Origin: Planctomycetota bacterium
GTDB lineage: Bacteria > Planctomycetota > MHYJ01 > JACPRB01
DNA: 64,000 nt
Assembly: GCA_016190175.1 (NCBI GenBank)
Contig: JACPRC010000147.1
Coordinates: forward strand, 1 to 64,000
Direction: 5' to 3'
Numbering within the stretch: the stretch's first letter is position 1; each line of letters starts with the position of its first letter. Of this stretch, positions 45,886 through 56,998 are shown in pieces. The notes beneath the pieces were generated by a model. It was given only the letters and a program-made list of their open reading frames with translations. It did not search any database and was not told the DNA's origin. The position numbers were made by a program, and so were the translations under genes.

Positions 45886-45920
45886 TCGCTCATCGCTGAT
45901 TGCTGATTGCTGATCGCTTC
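45866..45920. repeat. heptad (GCTGATC/GCTGATT)n intergenic repeat
   Basis: ggctgatcgctgatcgctcatcgctgattgctgattgctgatcgc. Confidence 0.8.
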
Positions 45921-45923
45921 TTC

Positions 45924-46682
45924 TCACGCCGCCGCGCTCTGCGTCTTCTTCAGGAACGCCGGCCCCAAGAGCAGCCCCACCGCCGCCGCGCCGAAGATCG
46001 CGCACTGGATCAGCGCCGTGGGCTCCGCGTCAAGCCGCGACGCCGCCCAGAACGGCGAGAAGATGCCGAGGAAGCCCAGCGGGGCCCCGGTGAACTCCAG
46101 GACGAGATAATAGAGGAAGGGCAGCCCCGCGCACGAGAGGAAGAATCCGAGGTAGTACGCCGGCGCCGCACGCCACTTCCGGTCCGCGGCCAGCGAGAAG
46201 AGCGCCGCGACGAAGCACGCCAGCACCGCCACCTGGAGTTGCCCCTTGAAGAACGTCCACAGCCCCAGGTTCGAGATGTTCTGGCAGATGAACGCGAGCG
46301 GCAGCACGAAGACGAACAGGAGCACGACCTGGAGCATCAGAATGTGCACCTGCCCTTGACACGGCGCCGCGCCGCTTTGCGGTGCGCCGCCTCCGGCGGC
46401 GCGGTCCGCAGGACCGCGCGCCGCGTCAAGGGCCTGCCCGGACTCCGCGGTCACCGGGGGCGCCTCCCGGTCCTCGCTCAGGATTCTCGGGATGAAGAGC
46501 GGCCAGAGCGCCAGGACGAAGAACAGCTCCGAGTAGAGGAGAAAGTTGTACAGGTTCTCCGGCCGGACGTACGCCGACAGCACCGGAGCGATGTCGGAGA
46601 GGACGAGCACGAGGCCCGTGCCGATGAACCCGAGCCAGGCGAGGTAGACGACGATCGTCCGCTGGAGGTTCACGCGCGCCAT
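45924..46682 (-). CDS. polytopic membrane protein with low-complexity palindromic insert
   Basis: MARVNLQRTIVVYLAWLGF start; multiple TM helices; insert AARGPADRAAGGGAPQSGAAP encoded by a palindromic DNA block. Confidence 0.65.
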   Translation of the reverse strand: MARVNLQRTIVVYLAWLGFIGTGLVLVLSDIAPVLSAYVRPENLYNFLLYSELFFVLALWPLFIPRILSEDREAPPVTAESGQALDAARGPADRAAGGGAPQSGAAPCQGQVHILMLQVVLLFVFVLPLAFICQNISNLGLWTFFKGQLQVAVLACFVAALFSLAADRKWRAAPAYYLGFFLSCAGLPFLYYLVLEFTGAPLGFLGIFSPFWAASRLDAEPTALIQCAIFGAAAVGLLLGPAFLKKTQSAAA

Positions 46683-46745
46683 GGGCCCCCCTCTCATGGG
46701 GATGGGGAGATCGGGAGATCCCATCGTCTCGACCTTCTCATCTCC

Positions 46746-47678
46746 CTATCTCCCCATCTCCCTATCTCCCCGCGGCCGCCCGCGGTCCGTCGTTCGACTG
46801 TCCTTCTCCAGCACCGCGGGCTTCTCGAAGTAGACCTTCGCGTACTGGAGTCCGTCAAGGTTCGGATATGCCTCCAGGACGAGCCTCAGGTTCCCGATCT
46901 TCTGCGCGACGGTCAGCTCGCCGAACTTCCGGCTCGATTCCGGCCGGCCCCAGTAGACGATGCAGCCCGACGACGTCAGCATCGCGATCTCGCTCTTCTT
47001 CGGGTTGACCCTTCCGCCGAGGTTCGCGACGTCGATCGCCGTCACGCCCGCCTTCGCCAGGAGCGGCTCGCGGCCGACGAGTTCCGCCGTCTCGATGCCG
47101 GCGGCCAGCGCCGGGTCGTCCCACATCCTCCCCGCCTCCGGCGCGGAGCCGAGCCCGACGAGGTCCGCTTCGAGCGCCCGGGGCGGCCGCTCCTTCCAGA
47201 CGCCGGGGAGGCGCACGCGGTCGCGGTCCACGGCGATCCAGCCTTCGCCCGTGCGCACCGTGACGTGCGGCGTCCGGAACTCGTAGCGCACGCGGAGCCG
47301 GTTCGGGAACTCCCGCTGCACGGAGGTGACGCGCCGGACCCACGGGTTCTTCTCGAAGGCCCGCCCCACGCGCGCCGGCGCCTCGTCGTCGAAGGCGCTC
47401 CAGCCGTCCGGCCCCAGATCCACGTCGACCGCGTTGCGGCCGCCGGTCCATTTCGGCGCCAGCGCGACGCGGAGAGACTCCGGCGTGACGACGTACTCCT
47501 TCCGCCCGGCGACCAGGCTGTAGACCTCCTTGTGCACGAGGAGGACGACGAGCGTGAGGGCGCCGATCCCGGCGGAGATCTTGCCTGCGCGCAGGAGGCC
47601 CGCGCGGTGCTCGCCCGCCCACGCGCGAACCTTGAGGTCGGGCAGGCGGACCTGCTTCAGCCTCTTGAAGAGGGTCAT
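46746..47678 (-). CDS. ftsQ: FtsQ/DivIB-like cell division protein
   Basis: Single N-terminal TM, POTRA-like RVGRAFEKNPWVRRVTSVQREFPNRLRVRYEFRTPHV..., FtsQ-type C-terminal half. Confidence 0.55.
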   Translation of the reverse strand: MTLFKRLKQVRLPDLKVRAWAGEHRAGLLRAGKISAGIGALTLVVLLVHKEVYSLVAGRKEYVVTPESLRVALAPKWTGGRNAVDVDLGPDGWSAFDDEAPARVGRAFEKNPWVRRVTSVQREFPNRLRVRYEFRTPHVTVRTGEGWIAVDRDRVRLPGVWKERPPRALEADLVGLGSAPEAGRMWDDPALAAGIETAELVGREPLLAKAGVTAIDVANLGGRVNPKKSEIAMLTSSGCIVYWGRPESSRKFGELTVAQKIGNLRLVLEAYPNLDGLQYAKVYFEKPAVLEKDSRTTDRGRPRGDREMGR

Positions 47679-48057
47679 CCAAGTATCTATCGGCACGGTC
47701 GCGCCCGCTTTATCGTACAATCGGGCACCGACCCGGGTGGTCCGCACTTGTTGTGGCGGACCACCCAGAGAGGACGGAGAGCAAAGAACAAAGAGGAAAG
47801 GAGGCGGGGAAGCCTCCCCCGCTTGCGCGCCTTCGCGACGCCGTAGCCGCCGCTTCGGCGGCGCAGGCGCGGCCGTAGCCGCGGCCGCTTTCCGCCTCCG
47901 CGCTTCGGCGTGACCACGCCGTAGCTCGCCGGAGGCGAGCGAAGGCGGGCGGCGTGGCGAAGGCCCGGCCGCTTTGTTCTTCGTTCTCGGTTCTTTCCGG
48001 CCGGCCCGATCCGACAAGTACGGACCGGCCAGGGCACCGACAGCGGGGGGATACAGC

Positions 48058-49611
48058 ATGAATGAAGGGGATCCGTTCCTCCGGACCTTCCTCAATCGAA
48101 ACTCCGCCGTCGCCTGGATGATCCTCGAGTCCGCGGGCGACGGGATCTTCGGGCTCGACACCGAGGGACGGATCACGTTCACCAACAGCGCGGCCGCGGC
48201 GCTCCTCGGGTACGAACCGGCGGATTTCGTCGGCCGTCACTCGCACTCGACCTACCATTATTCGCGGGCGGACGGAACCCCCTACCCGGCCGAGGAGTGT
48301 CCGATCTACGCCGCGTACCGGACGGGGACGGTCCACCGGTCGGACGCGGACGTCTTCTGGCGGAAGGACGGCACTTCGTTCGACGTCGAGTACACGAGCA
48401 CCCCGATCCTGGAGGACGGACGGATCACCGGGGCCGTCGTCGTCTTCCGCGACATCTCGGAGCGGCGGCGGTTCCGGGAACGGATGAGCCAGGTGGAGAA
48501 GATGACCGCGGTCGGCCGCCTCGCGGGCGGCGTCGCCCACGACTTCAACAACATCCTCACCGTCATCAACGGCTACTGCCAGCTCCTGCTCACGCGGATG
48601 GACCCGCGCGATCCCTGGCGGCCGATGGTCGAGGAGGTCAACGCGGCGGGGGAGCGCGCCGCGACCCTCACGCGGCAGCTCCTCGTCTTCAGCCGCAAGC
48701 AGGAGATCGCTCCGCGGGTCCTCGACGTCGCCTCGATCGTCGCCGGCATGGAGAAGATGCTCCGCCGGCTGATCGGCGAGGACGTCGATCTGACCGTCGC
48801 GACCCCGAGCCCGGGTCGCGTCAGGGCCGATCCCGGACAGATCGAACAGGTCGTGATGAACCTGGTCGTCAATGCCCGCGACGCGATGCCGGGCGGGGGA
48901 CAGATCACGATCGAGGTGGAGGAGGTCGAACTGGATGCGGGCTATGCGGCGGCGCACCCCGGCGCCCGCCCCGGACCGCACGTCCTGCTGACCGTGACGG
49001 ACACCGGCGGGGGGATGAGCGAGGAGGTCCGGGCGCACCTCTTCGAGCCGTTCTTCACGACGAAGGAGAAGGGCACGGGACTGGGGCTTTCGACGGTCTA
49101 CGGGATCGTCCGGCGTTTCGACGGCCACATCTCCGTCACCAGCGAGCCGGGCCGGGGAACGACGATGCGGGCGTACCTGCCCCGCGCCGAGGCCGGCGAG
49201 GTCCCCGCCGCCCCCGCTCCGCCTCCCCCCGTCGCGCGCGGGAAGGAGACCGTGCTCCTCGTCGAGGACGAGGAGGCCGTGCGGCGGCTCGCGCGGGTGA
49301 TCCTCGAGAGCCAGGGGTATGCGGTGATCGAGGCCGCCGACGCGCGCGAGGCGCTCCATGCGATCGAGACCGGCCCCGCGGCGATCCACCTCTTGCTCAC
49401 GGATACCGTCATGCCGGGCATGGGCGGCCTTCAGCTCGCCCGCGAGGCGCGCGACCGGCGGCCGGACCTGCGGATTCTCCTGATGTCGGGATACACGGAC
49501 CGGACGCTCGTCGACCGCGAGCCCGAGGCCGCGGACCTCCCCTTCCTCCAGAAGCCCTTCACCGTCGCCGGGCTGGCCTCGAAAGTCCGCGAGGTGCTCG
49601 ACCGCTCGTGA
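48058..49611 (+). CDS. PAS-domain hybrid sensor histidine kinase/response regulator
   Basis: PAS (GDGIFGLDTEGRITFTNSAAAALLGY), GRLAGGVAHDFNNILTVING H-box, NLVVNARDAM, DTGGGM, REC domain LLVEDEEAVRRLARVIL...LLLTDTVMPGMGG. Confidence 0.96.
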   Translation: MNEGDPFLRTFLNRNSAVAWMILESAGDGIFGLDTEGRITFTNSAAAALLGYEPADFVGRHSHSTYHYSRADGTPYPAEECPIYAAYRTGTVHRSDADVFWRKDGTSFDVEYTSTPILEDGRITGAVVVFRDISERRRFRERMSQVEKMTAVGRLAGGVAHDFNNILTVINGYCQLLLTRMDPRDPWRPMVEEVNAAGERAATLTRQLLVFSRKQEIAPRVLDVASIVAGMEKMLRRLIGEDVDLTVATPSPGRVRADPGQIEQVVMNLVVNARDAMPGGGQITIEVEEVELDAGYAAAHPGARPGPHVLLTVTDTGGGMSEEVRAHLFEPFFTTKEKGTGLGLSTVYGIVRRFDGHISVTSEPGRGTTMRAYLPRAEAGEVPAAPAPPPPVARGKETVLLVEDEEAVRRLARVILESQGYAVIEAADAREALHAIETGPAAIHLLLTDTVMPGMGGLQLAREARDRRPDLRILLMSGYTDRTLVDREPEAADLPFLQKPFTVAGLASKVREVLDRS

Positions 49612-49633
49612 TCGCGCGTCGTATAATCGCCGT

Positions 49634-51199
49634 ATGAATCTCCTCACGCTCCTCTGCCTCCTCCAGGTCGCCGACCCCGCCTCGAAGGACAACGGCGCCG
49701 ACTACCTGATCGTCGCGCCCGCGGAGTTCGTCCCGGCCATCGCCCCTCTCGCCGACTACCGGGCGAAGCAGGGGTATCGCGTCGCGGTCGCGACGACCGA
49801 GTCGATCGCGAAGCCGTGGAAGGACGCGCGCGCGTTCGTGCGTTTCGCCGCGAAGGAGTGGAAGGCCCCGGCGCCGAGATTCCTGCTCCTCGTCGGGGAC
49901 TCCGACCGCATCCCCTCGATCGAGCGCCGGTCCGCGTACCAGACGAAGAGGTTCGCCAACGACGACGATCTCGGGACGGACCACCTGTACGGCGTCCTCG
50001 ACGACGGGCTCGACGCCGCGATCGCGGTCGGCCGCTTCCCCGCGGACACGGCCGACGAGGTGCGGGCGATGGTCGAGAAGACGATCGAGTACGAGCGCGA
50101 CCTCAAGCCGGGCGCGTGGCAGAAGAAGATCGACTTCATCACGGGCGAGGGCGGCTTCTCGCCCTTCATCGACCAGTTCATCGAGGCGCAGTTCACGGCG
50201 CTCGTCGCGGAGAACATCCCTGCGGCGTACGATCTCGAGGTCGCGTACTCGAAGACGACCTCCCGCTACTCCCCCTTCCCGCCGAGGTTCAACGAGAACG
50301 CGGTGCGGCTCCTGAACGAGGGGTCCCTCTTCTACGTCTACGTGGGCCACGGCCACCGGACGGGGTTCGACCAGCTCCGCTGGCAGAAGAAGACGTACCC
50401 CATCTTCGACGCGGCCAACGCGAAGGACATCGACGTCAGGAACGGGCTCCCGATCATGTTCGTCGTCGCGTGCACGACGGGCTTCTACGACTTCCGCGGG
50501 GGCGACTGCGTCGGCGAGGATCTCTTCAAGCGGCGCCGCGGGCCGGTCGCGTACATCGGCGGCTCGCGCATCATCCAGCCCTACCCGAGCGCGCTGCTGA
50601 GCAAGGGGCTCATCGAGGAGGTCTTCCACGCGCGGCGGGAGACGATGGGCTGGGCGCTCGTCGAGGCGAAGAAGAAGCTGCTCGCGCCGGACGAGTCGAA
50701 GTTCCGCAAGACGGCCGACACGATGGCGGGCGGGGTGCAGGGGGCGGACAACCTCGAGCCGATGCGGAAGGACTGCGTGCTGCACTACAACCTGTTCGGC
50801 GACCCGGCGCTGCGGCTGCGTCGGCCGGACGAGGGGGTGAAGCTGGAGTTCGCGGAGTCGGTCGCGCCCGGCGGCACGATCCAGGTCGCGGGCCGCTCGC
50901 CCGTGAAGGACGGCCGGGCCCGCGTGGCGCTCGAGTCGCTCCGCACGAAGTTCGCGCGGCCGCTCCCGCGCGTCGTCCTCGGGGCGGACGATTTCGAGAG
51001 GCAGATCACGGAGCGCTACAAGGCGGCGAACGACAAGACGATCGTCTTCATCGAGGTGGAGGCGAAGGGCGGCGAGTTCCGCGCGGCGCTCCCCGTGCCG
51101 CACGACCTGGAGGCGGGCGACTACGTCCTCAAGGTGACGGTGCTGGGCGAAGGCGGGACGGCGCTGGGGGCGGGGGCGGTGAAGTGCGCCGCGAAGTAG
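49634..51199 (+). CDS. peptidase C25 (gingipain)-like secreted protein
   Basis: YLIVAPAEFVPAIAPLADYRAKQGYRVAVATTE, LFYVYVGHGH (His), IMFVVACTTGFYDF (Cys). Confidence 0.85.
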   Translation: MNLLTLLCLLQVADPASKDNGADYLIVAPAEFVPAIAPLADYRAKQGYRVAVATTESIAKPWKDARAFVRFAAKEWKAPAPRFLLLVGDSDRIPSIERRSAYQTKRFANDDDLGTDHLYGVLDDGLDAAIAVGRFPADTADEVRAMVEKTIEYERDLKPGAWQKKIDFITGEGGFSPFIDQFIEAQFTALVAENIPAAYDLEVAYSKTTSRYSPFPPRFNENAVRLLNEGSLFYVYVGHGHRTGFDQLRWQKKTYPIFDAANAKDIDVRNGLPIMFVVACTTGFYDFRGGDCVGEDLFKRRRGPVAYIGGSRIIQPYPSALLSKGLIEEVFHARRETMGWALVEAKKKLLAPDESKFRKTADTMAGGVQGADNLEPMRKDCVLHYNLFGDPALRLRRPDEGVKLEFAESVAPGGTIQVAGRSPVKDGRARVALESLRTKFARPLPRVVLGADDFERQITERYKAANDKTIVFIEVEAKGGEFRAALPVPHDLEAGDYVLKVTVLGEGGTALGAGAVKCAAK

Positions 51200-51202
51200 C
51201 GC

Positions 51203-52155
<953 letters not shown>

Positions 52156-52159
<4 letters not shown>

Positions 52160-53001
52160 GGTTTCCCCCAGACCACGACTTCCAGTTCCAGTTCGATGCC
52201 GGTGCGGCGCCGGACCTGGTCGCGCACGAGGTCGATGAGCCGGAAGACGTCCGACGCCGTCGCGATGCCGTCATTGACGAAAAAGTTCGCGTGCTTGCGG
52301 GAGACGCGGGCGCCCCCGACGCCGGCGCCCTTGAGACCGGCCTCGTCGATCAGCCGTCCCGCGCTCAGGCCGGGCGGATTGCGGAACATGCAGCCGGAGT
52401 TGCTGCAGCCGAGCGGCTGCGTCGCCTTTTTCGCCGCGAGGATCTCCTCGTAGCGCGCGCGCGCGGCCGGGTCGGGCCGCAGGTCGAACTCGACACCGAC
52501 GACGATGCGATCGGCGAGCGCGGTCCCGCGGTAGCGGAAGCCGACCTCGTCGTGGGAGAGTCGGCGGATGCGGCCGTCCTCGAGGACGTCGACGAAGCGG
52601 ACGGCGTCGCCGATCTCGCCGTGGCGACCGCCCGCGTTCATCGCGACGGCGCCGCCCACGGTCGCGGGGACGCCCGCGAGACACTCCAGTCCCCCGAGCC
52701 CTTCGGCGACGGTCTCCTTGACGAGGTTGGGAAGGTTCGCGCCGGCCTCGACGTAAAGCCCGCGGCGGGCGTGCATGCGGGTCAGCCGGACGACCAGGTC
52801 GGGCACCCCCCCATCGTTCACGAGGAGATCGGCTCCGGCGCCGAGGACGCGGATGGGGACGCCGAGGGAGGTGGCGGCGGCGAGTTCGTCGAGCGTGCGC
52901 GGCTCGGCGAAGAACGCGGCCGGGCCCCCGACCTTCATGGTGGTCAGGGGCCCGAGCGGCACGTTCCGTCGCAGCCCGAGGTCCGAGCACGCGAGCGGCA
53001 T
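52156..53001 (-). CDS. murB: UDP-N-acetylenolpyruvoylglucosamine reductase
   Basis: TTMKVGGPAAFFAEP, LGAGADLLVNDGGV, FRYRGTAL, GCSNSGCMFRNPPGLSAGRLIDEAGLKG. Confidence 0.96.
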
Positions 53002-53028
53002 CTTCCCCCCGTCTCCCCTCCGAGATAA

Positions 53029-53057
53029 ACTATAAAGTGTAAATTATAAAAAGGCAA
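53029..53057 (-). promoter_or_regulatory. sigma70-like promoter upstream of murB-ddl
   Basis: Minus strand TTGCCT - 17 nt - TATAGT in an AT-rich patch. Confidence 0.55.
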
Positions 53058-53223
53058 GGAAATTCCGCGGCAATTCCGGACGGTCTGCAATTGCTGCAGT
53101 CGGACTACCCCGCGAGGAACCGCAGCGCCACCGCCTTCGCACGCCGGAGCGGATCGGAGACACCAAGAGTTGACAGGGAGCTTTTGGTGCAGACGAGCTT
53201 CGGAGGGGCGCCCTGGTGGATGA

Positions 53224-54555
53224 CTACCTCGCCAGGAACCGCCGGGCCACCTCGTCCACGTTCCCCGCCCCCATCGTGACGACGAGGCAGTCGGGCGGCG
53301 CCTTCTCCCGCAGGAACTCCACGACCGAGTCGAACGTCGGCAGGAAGAGCGCGGCCTTGCCGTTCTGGTCCAGGAGCTTCGCCAGGTCCGCGCTCGAGAT
53401 CGCCTTCGATTCCTCGTCCCGCGCCTCGTAGATCTCCGGCAGCAGCACGAGGCTCGCGTCCGAGAACGCCTTCGCGAACTCCTTGAGCAGGATCCGCGTC
53501 CGCGCCCGCTGGTGCGGCTGGAAGACGCACCAGATCTTCCGCTCCGGGTACCGCTCGCGCGCCGCCCGCAGGGTCGCCTGGACCTCCGTCGGGTGGTGCC
53601 CGTAGTCGTCGACGACGGGCACGCCCCCGCGCTCGCCCACGAGCTGGAACCTCCGCGCCGCGCCGGCGAACTCCGAGAGCGCCACCTGGATGATCTCCCG
53701 CCCCACGCCCGCCCACGTCGCCGCCGCCGTCGCCGCCAGCGCGTTCGAGACGTTGTGGATCCCGGGCACCGAGATCTGGAACTCCCCGAACGGCTTGCCG
53801 TACTTCACGATCTCGAACGTCCAGCGGCCGTCCTTTACCTCGACGTTGCGCGCCCTCCAGTCCGCGTCCCGTTCGATCGAGTACGCCTCGTCCCTCCCCT
53901 TCCGCTCGACCACGATCGACGCCGAGCCCGCGTTGTCCAGTGAGCCGATCACGATCTCGCTCGCCCGCGCCGCGAACTCGCGGTAGGCCTGCGTGATCTC
54001 CGCAAGGTCCCTGTAGTAGTCGAGGTGGTCCTCCTCGACGTTCGTGATCACGGCGCAGCGCGGCGAGAGGTTGTGGAACGAGCGGTCGTACTCGCACGCC
54101 TCCGTGACGAAGTGCCTCCCCTTCCCGAGCGCCGCGTTGGAGCCGAGCTGCGGGACCACGCCCCCGATCACGAAGCCGGGCTCGAATCCCGCGCGCGACA
54201 GGACGTACGCGCTCATCGACGAGGTCGTCGTCTTCCCGTGGCATCCGGCGACCGCGATCCCCGCGCGGTCCTGCGTCAGCCGCCCGAGCATCTGCGCGTA
54301 CTTCACGACCTCGATGTTCCGCTCGCGCGCGGCGACGACTTCGGGGTTGTCGTCGCGGACGGCCGCCGAACGCACGACGAGCTCGGCGCCGGCGACGTTC
54401 TTCGGATCGTGGCCGACCGCGACCGGAATGCCGAGCGACTCGGTGAGCGCGTTCGGCTTCAGATCGGAACCGGTCAAGGTGTGTCCCTGCGCGGCGAGGC
54501 ACCGCGCCAGGCCGCTCATGCCGATCCCGCCGATGCCGATCAGGTGAATGTTCAT
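53224..54555 (-). CDS. murC: UDP-N-acetylmuramate--L-alanine ligase
   Basis: IHLIGIGGIGMSGLARCL, GCHGKTTTSSM, DDYGHHPTEVQATL, VVTMGAGNVDEVARRFL. Confidence 0.97.
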   Translation of the reverse strand: MNIHLIGIGGIGMSGLARCLAAQGHTLTGSDLKPNALTESLGIPVAVGHDPKNVAGAELVVRSAAVRDDNPEVVAARERNIEVVKYAQMLGRLTQDRAGIAVAGCHGKTTTSSMSAYVLSRAGFEPGFVIGGVVPQLGSNAALGKGRHFVTEACEYDRSFHNLSPRCAVITNVEEDHLDYYRDLAEITQAYREFAARASEIVIGSLDNAGSASIVVERKGRDEAYSIERDADWRARNVEVKDGRWTFEIVKYGKPFGEFQISVPGIHNVSNALAATAAATWAGVGREIIQVALSEFAGAARRFQLVGERGGVPVVDDYGHHPTEVQATLRAARERYPERKIWCVFQPHQRARTRILLKEFAKAFSDASLVLLPEIYEARDEESKAISSADLAKLLDQNGKAALFLPTFDSVVEFLREKAPPDCLVVTMGAGNVDEVARRFLAR

Positions 54556-54636
54556 CCAGAAGCCGTTAGCCGTTAGCCGTTAGCCATTAGCCCTTGGCGG
54601 CCCGCCTCATGCCGGCTGACTGCCAGGGGCAAAGAG

Positions 54637-55614
54637 CTAAATGCTGCTCAGGTCTTCGGCGATGGTCCGCGCCGCCTCGGGGCGGGCGAACCGCTGGAGG
54701 GCTCGGCCCCTATTATGGACTTCGGGGTCGGCCGAGACAAGCTTCGCGACGATCTCCGCGATGCGCCCGATCTCCGACTCCTCCACGACCCAGACCGCGT
54801 CACCCAATGCCCGCGCGTTCGCCCGCTGGTGGTCGTCGGCCGCGTGCGGATACGGGACGAGCACCGTCGGGAGGCCGAAGCACGCCAGCTCCGCGATCGC
54901 AAGCGCCCCGGCGCGCGAGACCGCGAGGTCCGCCGCCGAGTACGCAAGCTCCATCTCATCCAGGTATTCGAGGACGACCGTGCCCCGCGCCGTCCGTCCC
55001 CTTCCCGTGATCCGGATCGTCTGGACGTCGAGATCCAGCGCGTTGAGCGCCCCGGCGCCCTGACTGCCTCCGAGGACGAGGACGGTCGGCCGGTCCGGGT
55101 CGAGCCCGAGCCGCGCGCACGCCTGCGACTTCGGAATGCGCCGCAGCCCCGGCCGGATCGGGCTTCCCGCCGCGACCACGCGGCCCGGGAGCCGCGTCTC
55201 GCGCCACTGCGCGTAGACGCGCGCCGCCATCGGCGCCAGCGCCCGGTTCGCCTTCCCCGGCCGGATGTTCTGTTCGAGAAGCACGTACGGAATCCCGAGC
55301 AGCATCGCCGCCGCGACCGGCGGCACGCTCCCGTAGCCGCCGAGGCCGACGAGGACGTCGGGACGGAACTCGCGCAGGGCCCGCAGCGACTCCGCCACCG
55401 CGCGGCCGAACCGGACGGGGAAGGACGGGGAGAGCCGCGGCGAAGGCAGGACGCGGTACGGGAGGCGCGCCGCGTCGAGCGCCGAGCGGTCGAACGGACG
55501 TTCCGTGCAAAGGAAGAGGCGGCGCCCGCTCAGGCTCTGCGCCAGCGCGATGCCGGGATAGAGATGTCCGCCGGTGCCTCCGCCGGCGAAGAGGATTCCC
55601 CGCTCTCGGACCAC
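54637..55614 (-). CDS. murG: UDP-N-acetylglucosamine--LPS N-acetylglucosamine transferase MurG
   Basis: ILFAGGGTGGHLYPGIALAQ, VLVGLGGYGSVPP, LVLGGSQGAGALN, LPTVLVPYPHAADDHQRANA. Confidence 0.95.
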   Translation of the reverse strand: MVRERGILFAGGGTGGHLYPGIALAQSLSGRRLFLCTERPFDRSALDAARLPYRVLPSPRLSPSFPVRFGRAVAESLRALREFRPDVLVGLGGYGSVPPVAAAMLLGIPYVLLEQNIRPGKANRALAPMAARVYAQWRETRLPGRVVAAGSPIRPGLRRIPKSQACARLGLDPDRPTVLVLGGSQGAGALNALDLDVQTIRITGRGRTARGTVVLEYLDEMELAYSAADLAVSRAGALAIAELACFGLPTVLVPYPHAADDHQRANARALGDAVWVVEESEIGRIAEIVAKLVSADPEVHNRGRALQRFARPEAARTIAEDLSSI

Positions 55615-55764
55615 TACCGCCCCCTCTCACGGGGAGTATACGCCGCGTCGCCGTGATCGGGAAGGGAAAGCCGAAAGGCAAGCGTTCAGCCTTCAGCCGT
55701 CCGCTCTCAGCGCGGCGGCCGCAACCGTACGCGGGAGCAGCACCCGGGCCGCCGCGCCTAAAGG

Positions 55765-56922
55765 TTATGAGGACGTGTGATCGAGCCGGACCGGCTCCTG
55801 CGCGGGCGCTGCGGGGCGCTCGTTCCCCTCTCCCTCGTCGGCGATCCGCACGATCACGCCGATGCCGATCATCGTGAAGAACAGGGAGCTGCCGCCGAAG
55901 CTCAGGAGGGGCAGCGGGATCCCCTTCGCCGGCACCGTGGCCGTCACGACCGCCACGTTGAGCGCCGCCTGGAGCAGGATGAGCCAGGTCATCGCGACCG
56001 GGAAGAGAAAGCCGAAGGGGCTCTTCGCGTTCCGGGCGATCCGCCACCCCGCGACGCCGAGAAGCACGTACAGGAGCAGGACCCCCGCGGCGCCGACGAA
56101 GCCGACCTCCTCGCCGATGACGGGGAAGAGGAAATCCGCGTGGACCTCGGGAAGGTAGTAGAGCTTCTGGAGGCCGCGCCCGAGTCCCTCCCCCCAGAGG
56201 CCTCCCGAGCCGAGAGCGACGAGGGACTGCTTCACCTGAAGCCCCTTGCCGAGCGGGTCGTGGTCCGGATGGAGCCACGTCTGGATCCGCGCCCGGACGT
56301 GCTCCATGTGCGTGAAGAAGTACCAGCCTCCCGCCGCCGTCGCCGCGAGCGCCCCCGGCAGCAGGTGCAGGAGACGCACGCCGGCCGCGAAGAGCACCAG
56401 TCCCATCGTCAGCCCGAGGAAGATCGCGGTCCCCGCGTCCGGCTGCTTCGCGATGAGGGCGCAGGCGATCGCGAGGGCCCCGAAGGTCGGGAGGAACCCG
56501 CGGAAGAACGTGCGGAGTCTCTGCGGATCGGCGGCCGCGTAGGAGCAGAGGAAGAGGGCGAGCGCGAGCTTGGCGGCCTCGGACGGCTGGAGCGACATCC
56601 CCCGGAGATCGAGCCAGCGCTGGGCGCCGTGGCCCTCGCGGCCGCGCCCGACCCCCGGGACGAGGACGAGCCCGAGCAGGACGAACGCCGCGACGAGGAG
56701 CGGGACCTTCGCCCTCTCCCACCACCGGGTGGGCACGTGCGCCGCGACGAGCATCGCGGCCACGGAGAGGACGGTCCAGAGGAGCTGCTTGCGGAAGAAG
56801 AAGAAGGCGTCGCCGGAGCGGCCGTGCTCGCAGCGCGCCGCGGTCGCGGAGTAGAGGAAGACGAGCCCGACGCCCAGGAGCGCGGAGACGACGGCGATGA
56901 GAAACCAGGCGCGACGCGACAT
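55765..56922 (-). CDS. ftsW: FtsW/RodA-family lipid II polymerase/flippase
   Basis: MSRRAWFLIAVVSALLGVGLVFLYSATAA, GAQRWLDLRGMSLQPSEAAKLALALFL, KGIPLPLLSFGGSSLFFTMIGIG. Confidence 0.93.
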   Translation of the reverse strand: MSRRAWFLIAVVSALLGVGLVFLYSATAARCEHGRSGDAFFFFRKQLLWTVLSVAAMLVAAHVPTRWWERAKVPLLVAAFVLLGLVLVPGVGRGREGHGAQRWLDLRGMSLQPSEAAKLALALFLCSYAAADPQRLRTFFRGFLPTFGALAIACALIAKQPDAGTAIFLGLTMGLVLFAAGVRLLHLLPGALAATAAGGWYFFTHMEHVRARIQTWLHPDHDPLGKGLQVKQSLVALGSGGLWGEGLGRGLQKLYYLPEVHADFLFPVIGEEVGFVGAAGVLLLYVLLGVAGWRIARNAKSPFGFLFPVAMTWLILLQAALNVAVVTATVPAKGIPLPLLSFGGSSLFFTMIGIGVIVRIADEGEGNERPAAPAQEPVRLDHTSS

Positions 56923-56998
56923 CGTGTCCCCGAAGCAGCGCATATGTATTTCGGCAGGATGGGCGGGGAGGTGAGCCGGAAATCCGACGGGCACGCCG

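Noticed and set aside
46725-46785. Octamer microsatellite (atctccc/atctcccc)n at the 3' end of the ftsQ-like gene
   Set aside because: Real repeat that slightly affects the predicted C-terminus (GDREMGR), but short and common simple-sequence slippage; not pursued.
53101-53215. Echo of the murC 3' end (ctaccccgcgaggaaccgcagcgccaccgcc versus ctacctcgccaggaaccgccgggccacctcg)
   Set aside because: Suggestive of a partial duplication, but only about 30 nt of similarity; too short to support a remnant gene.
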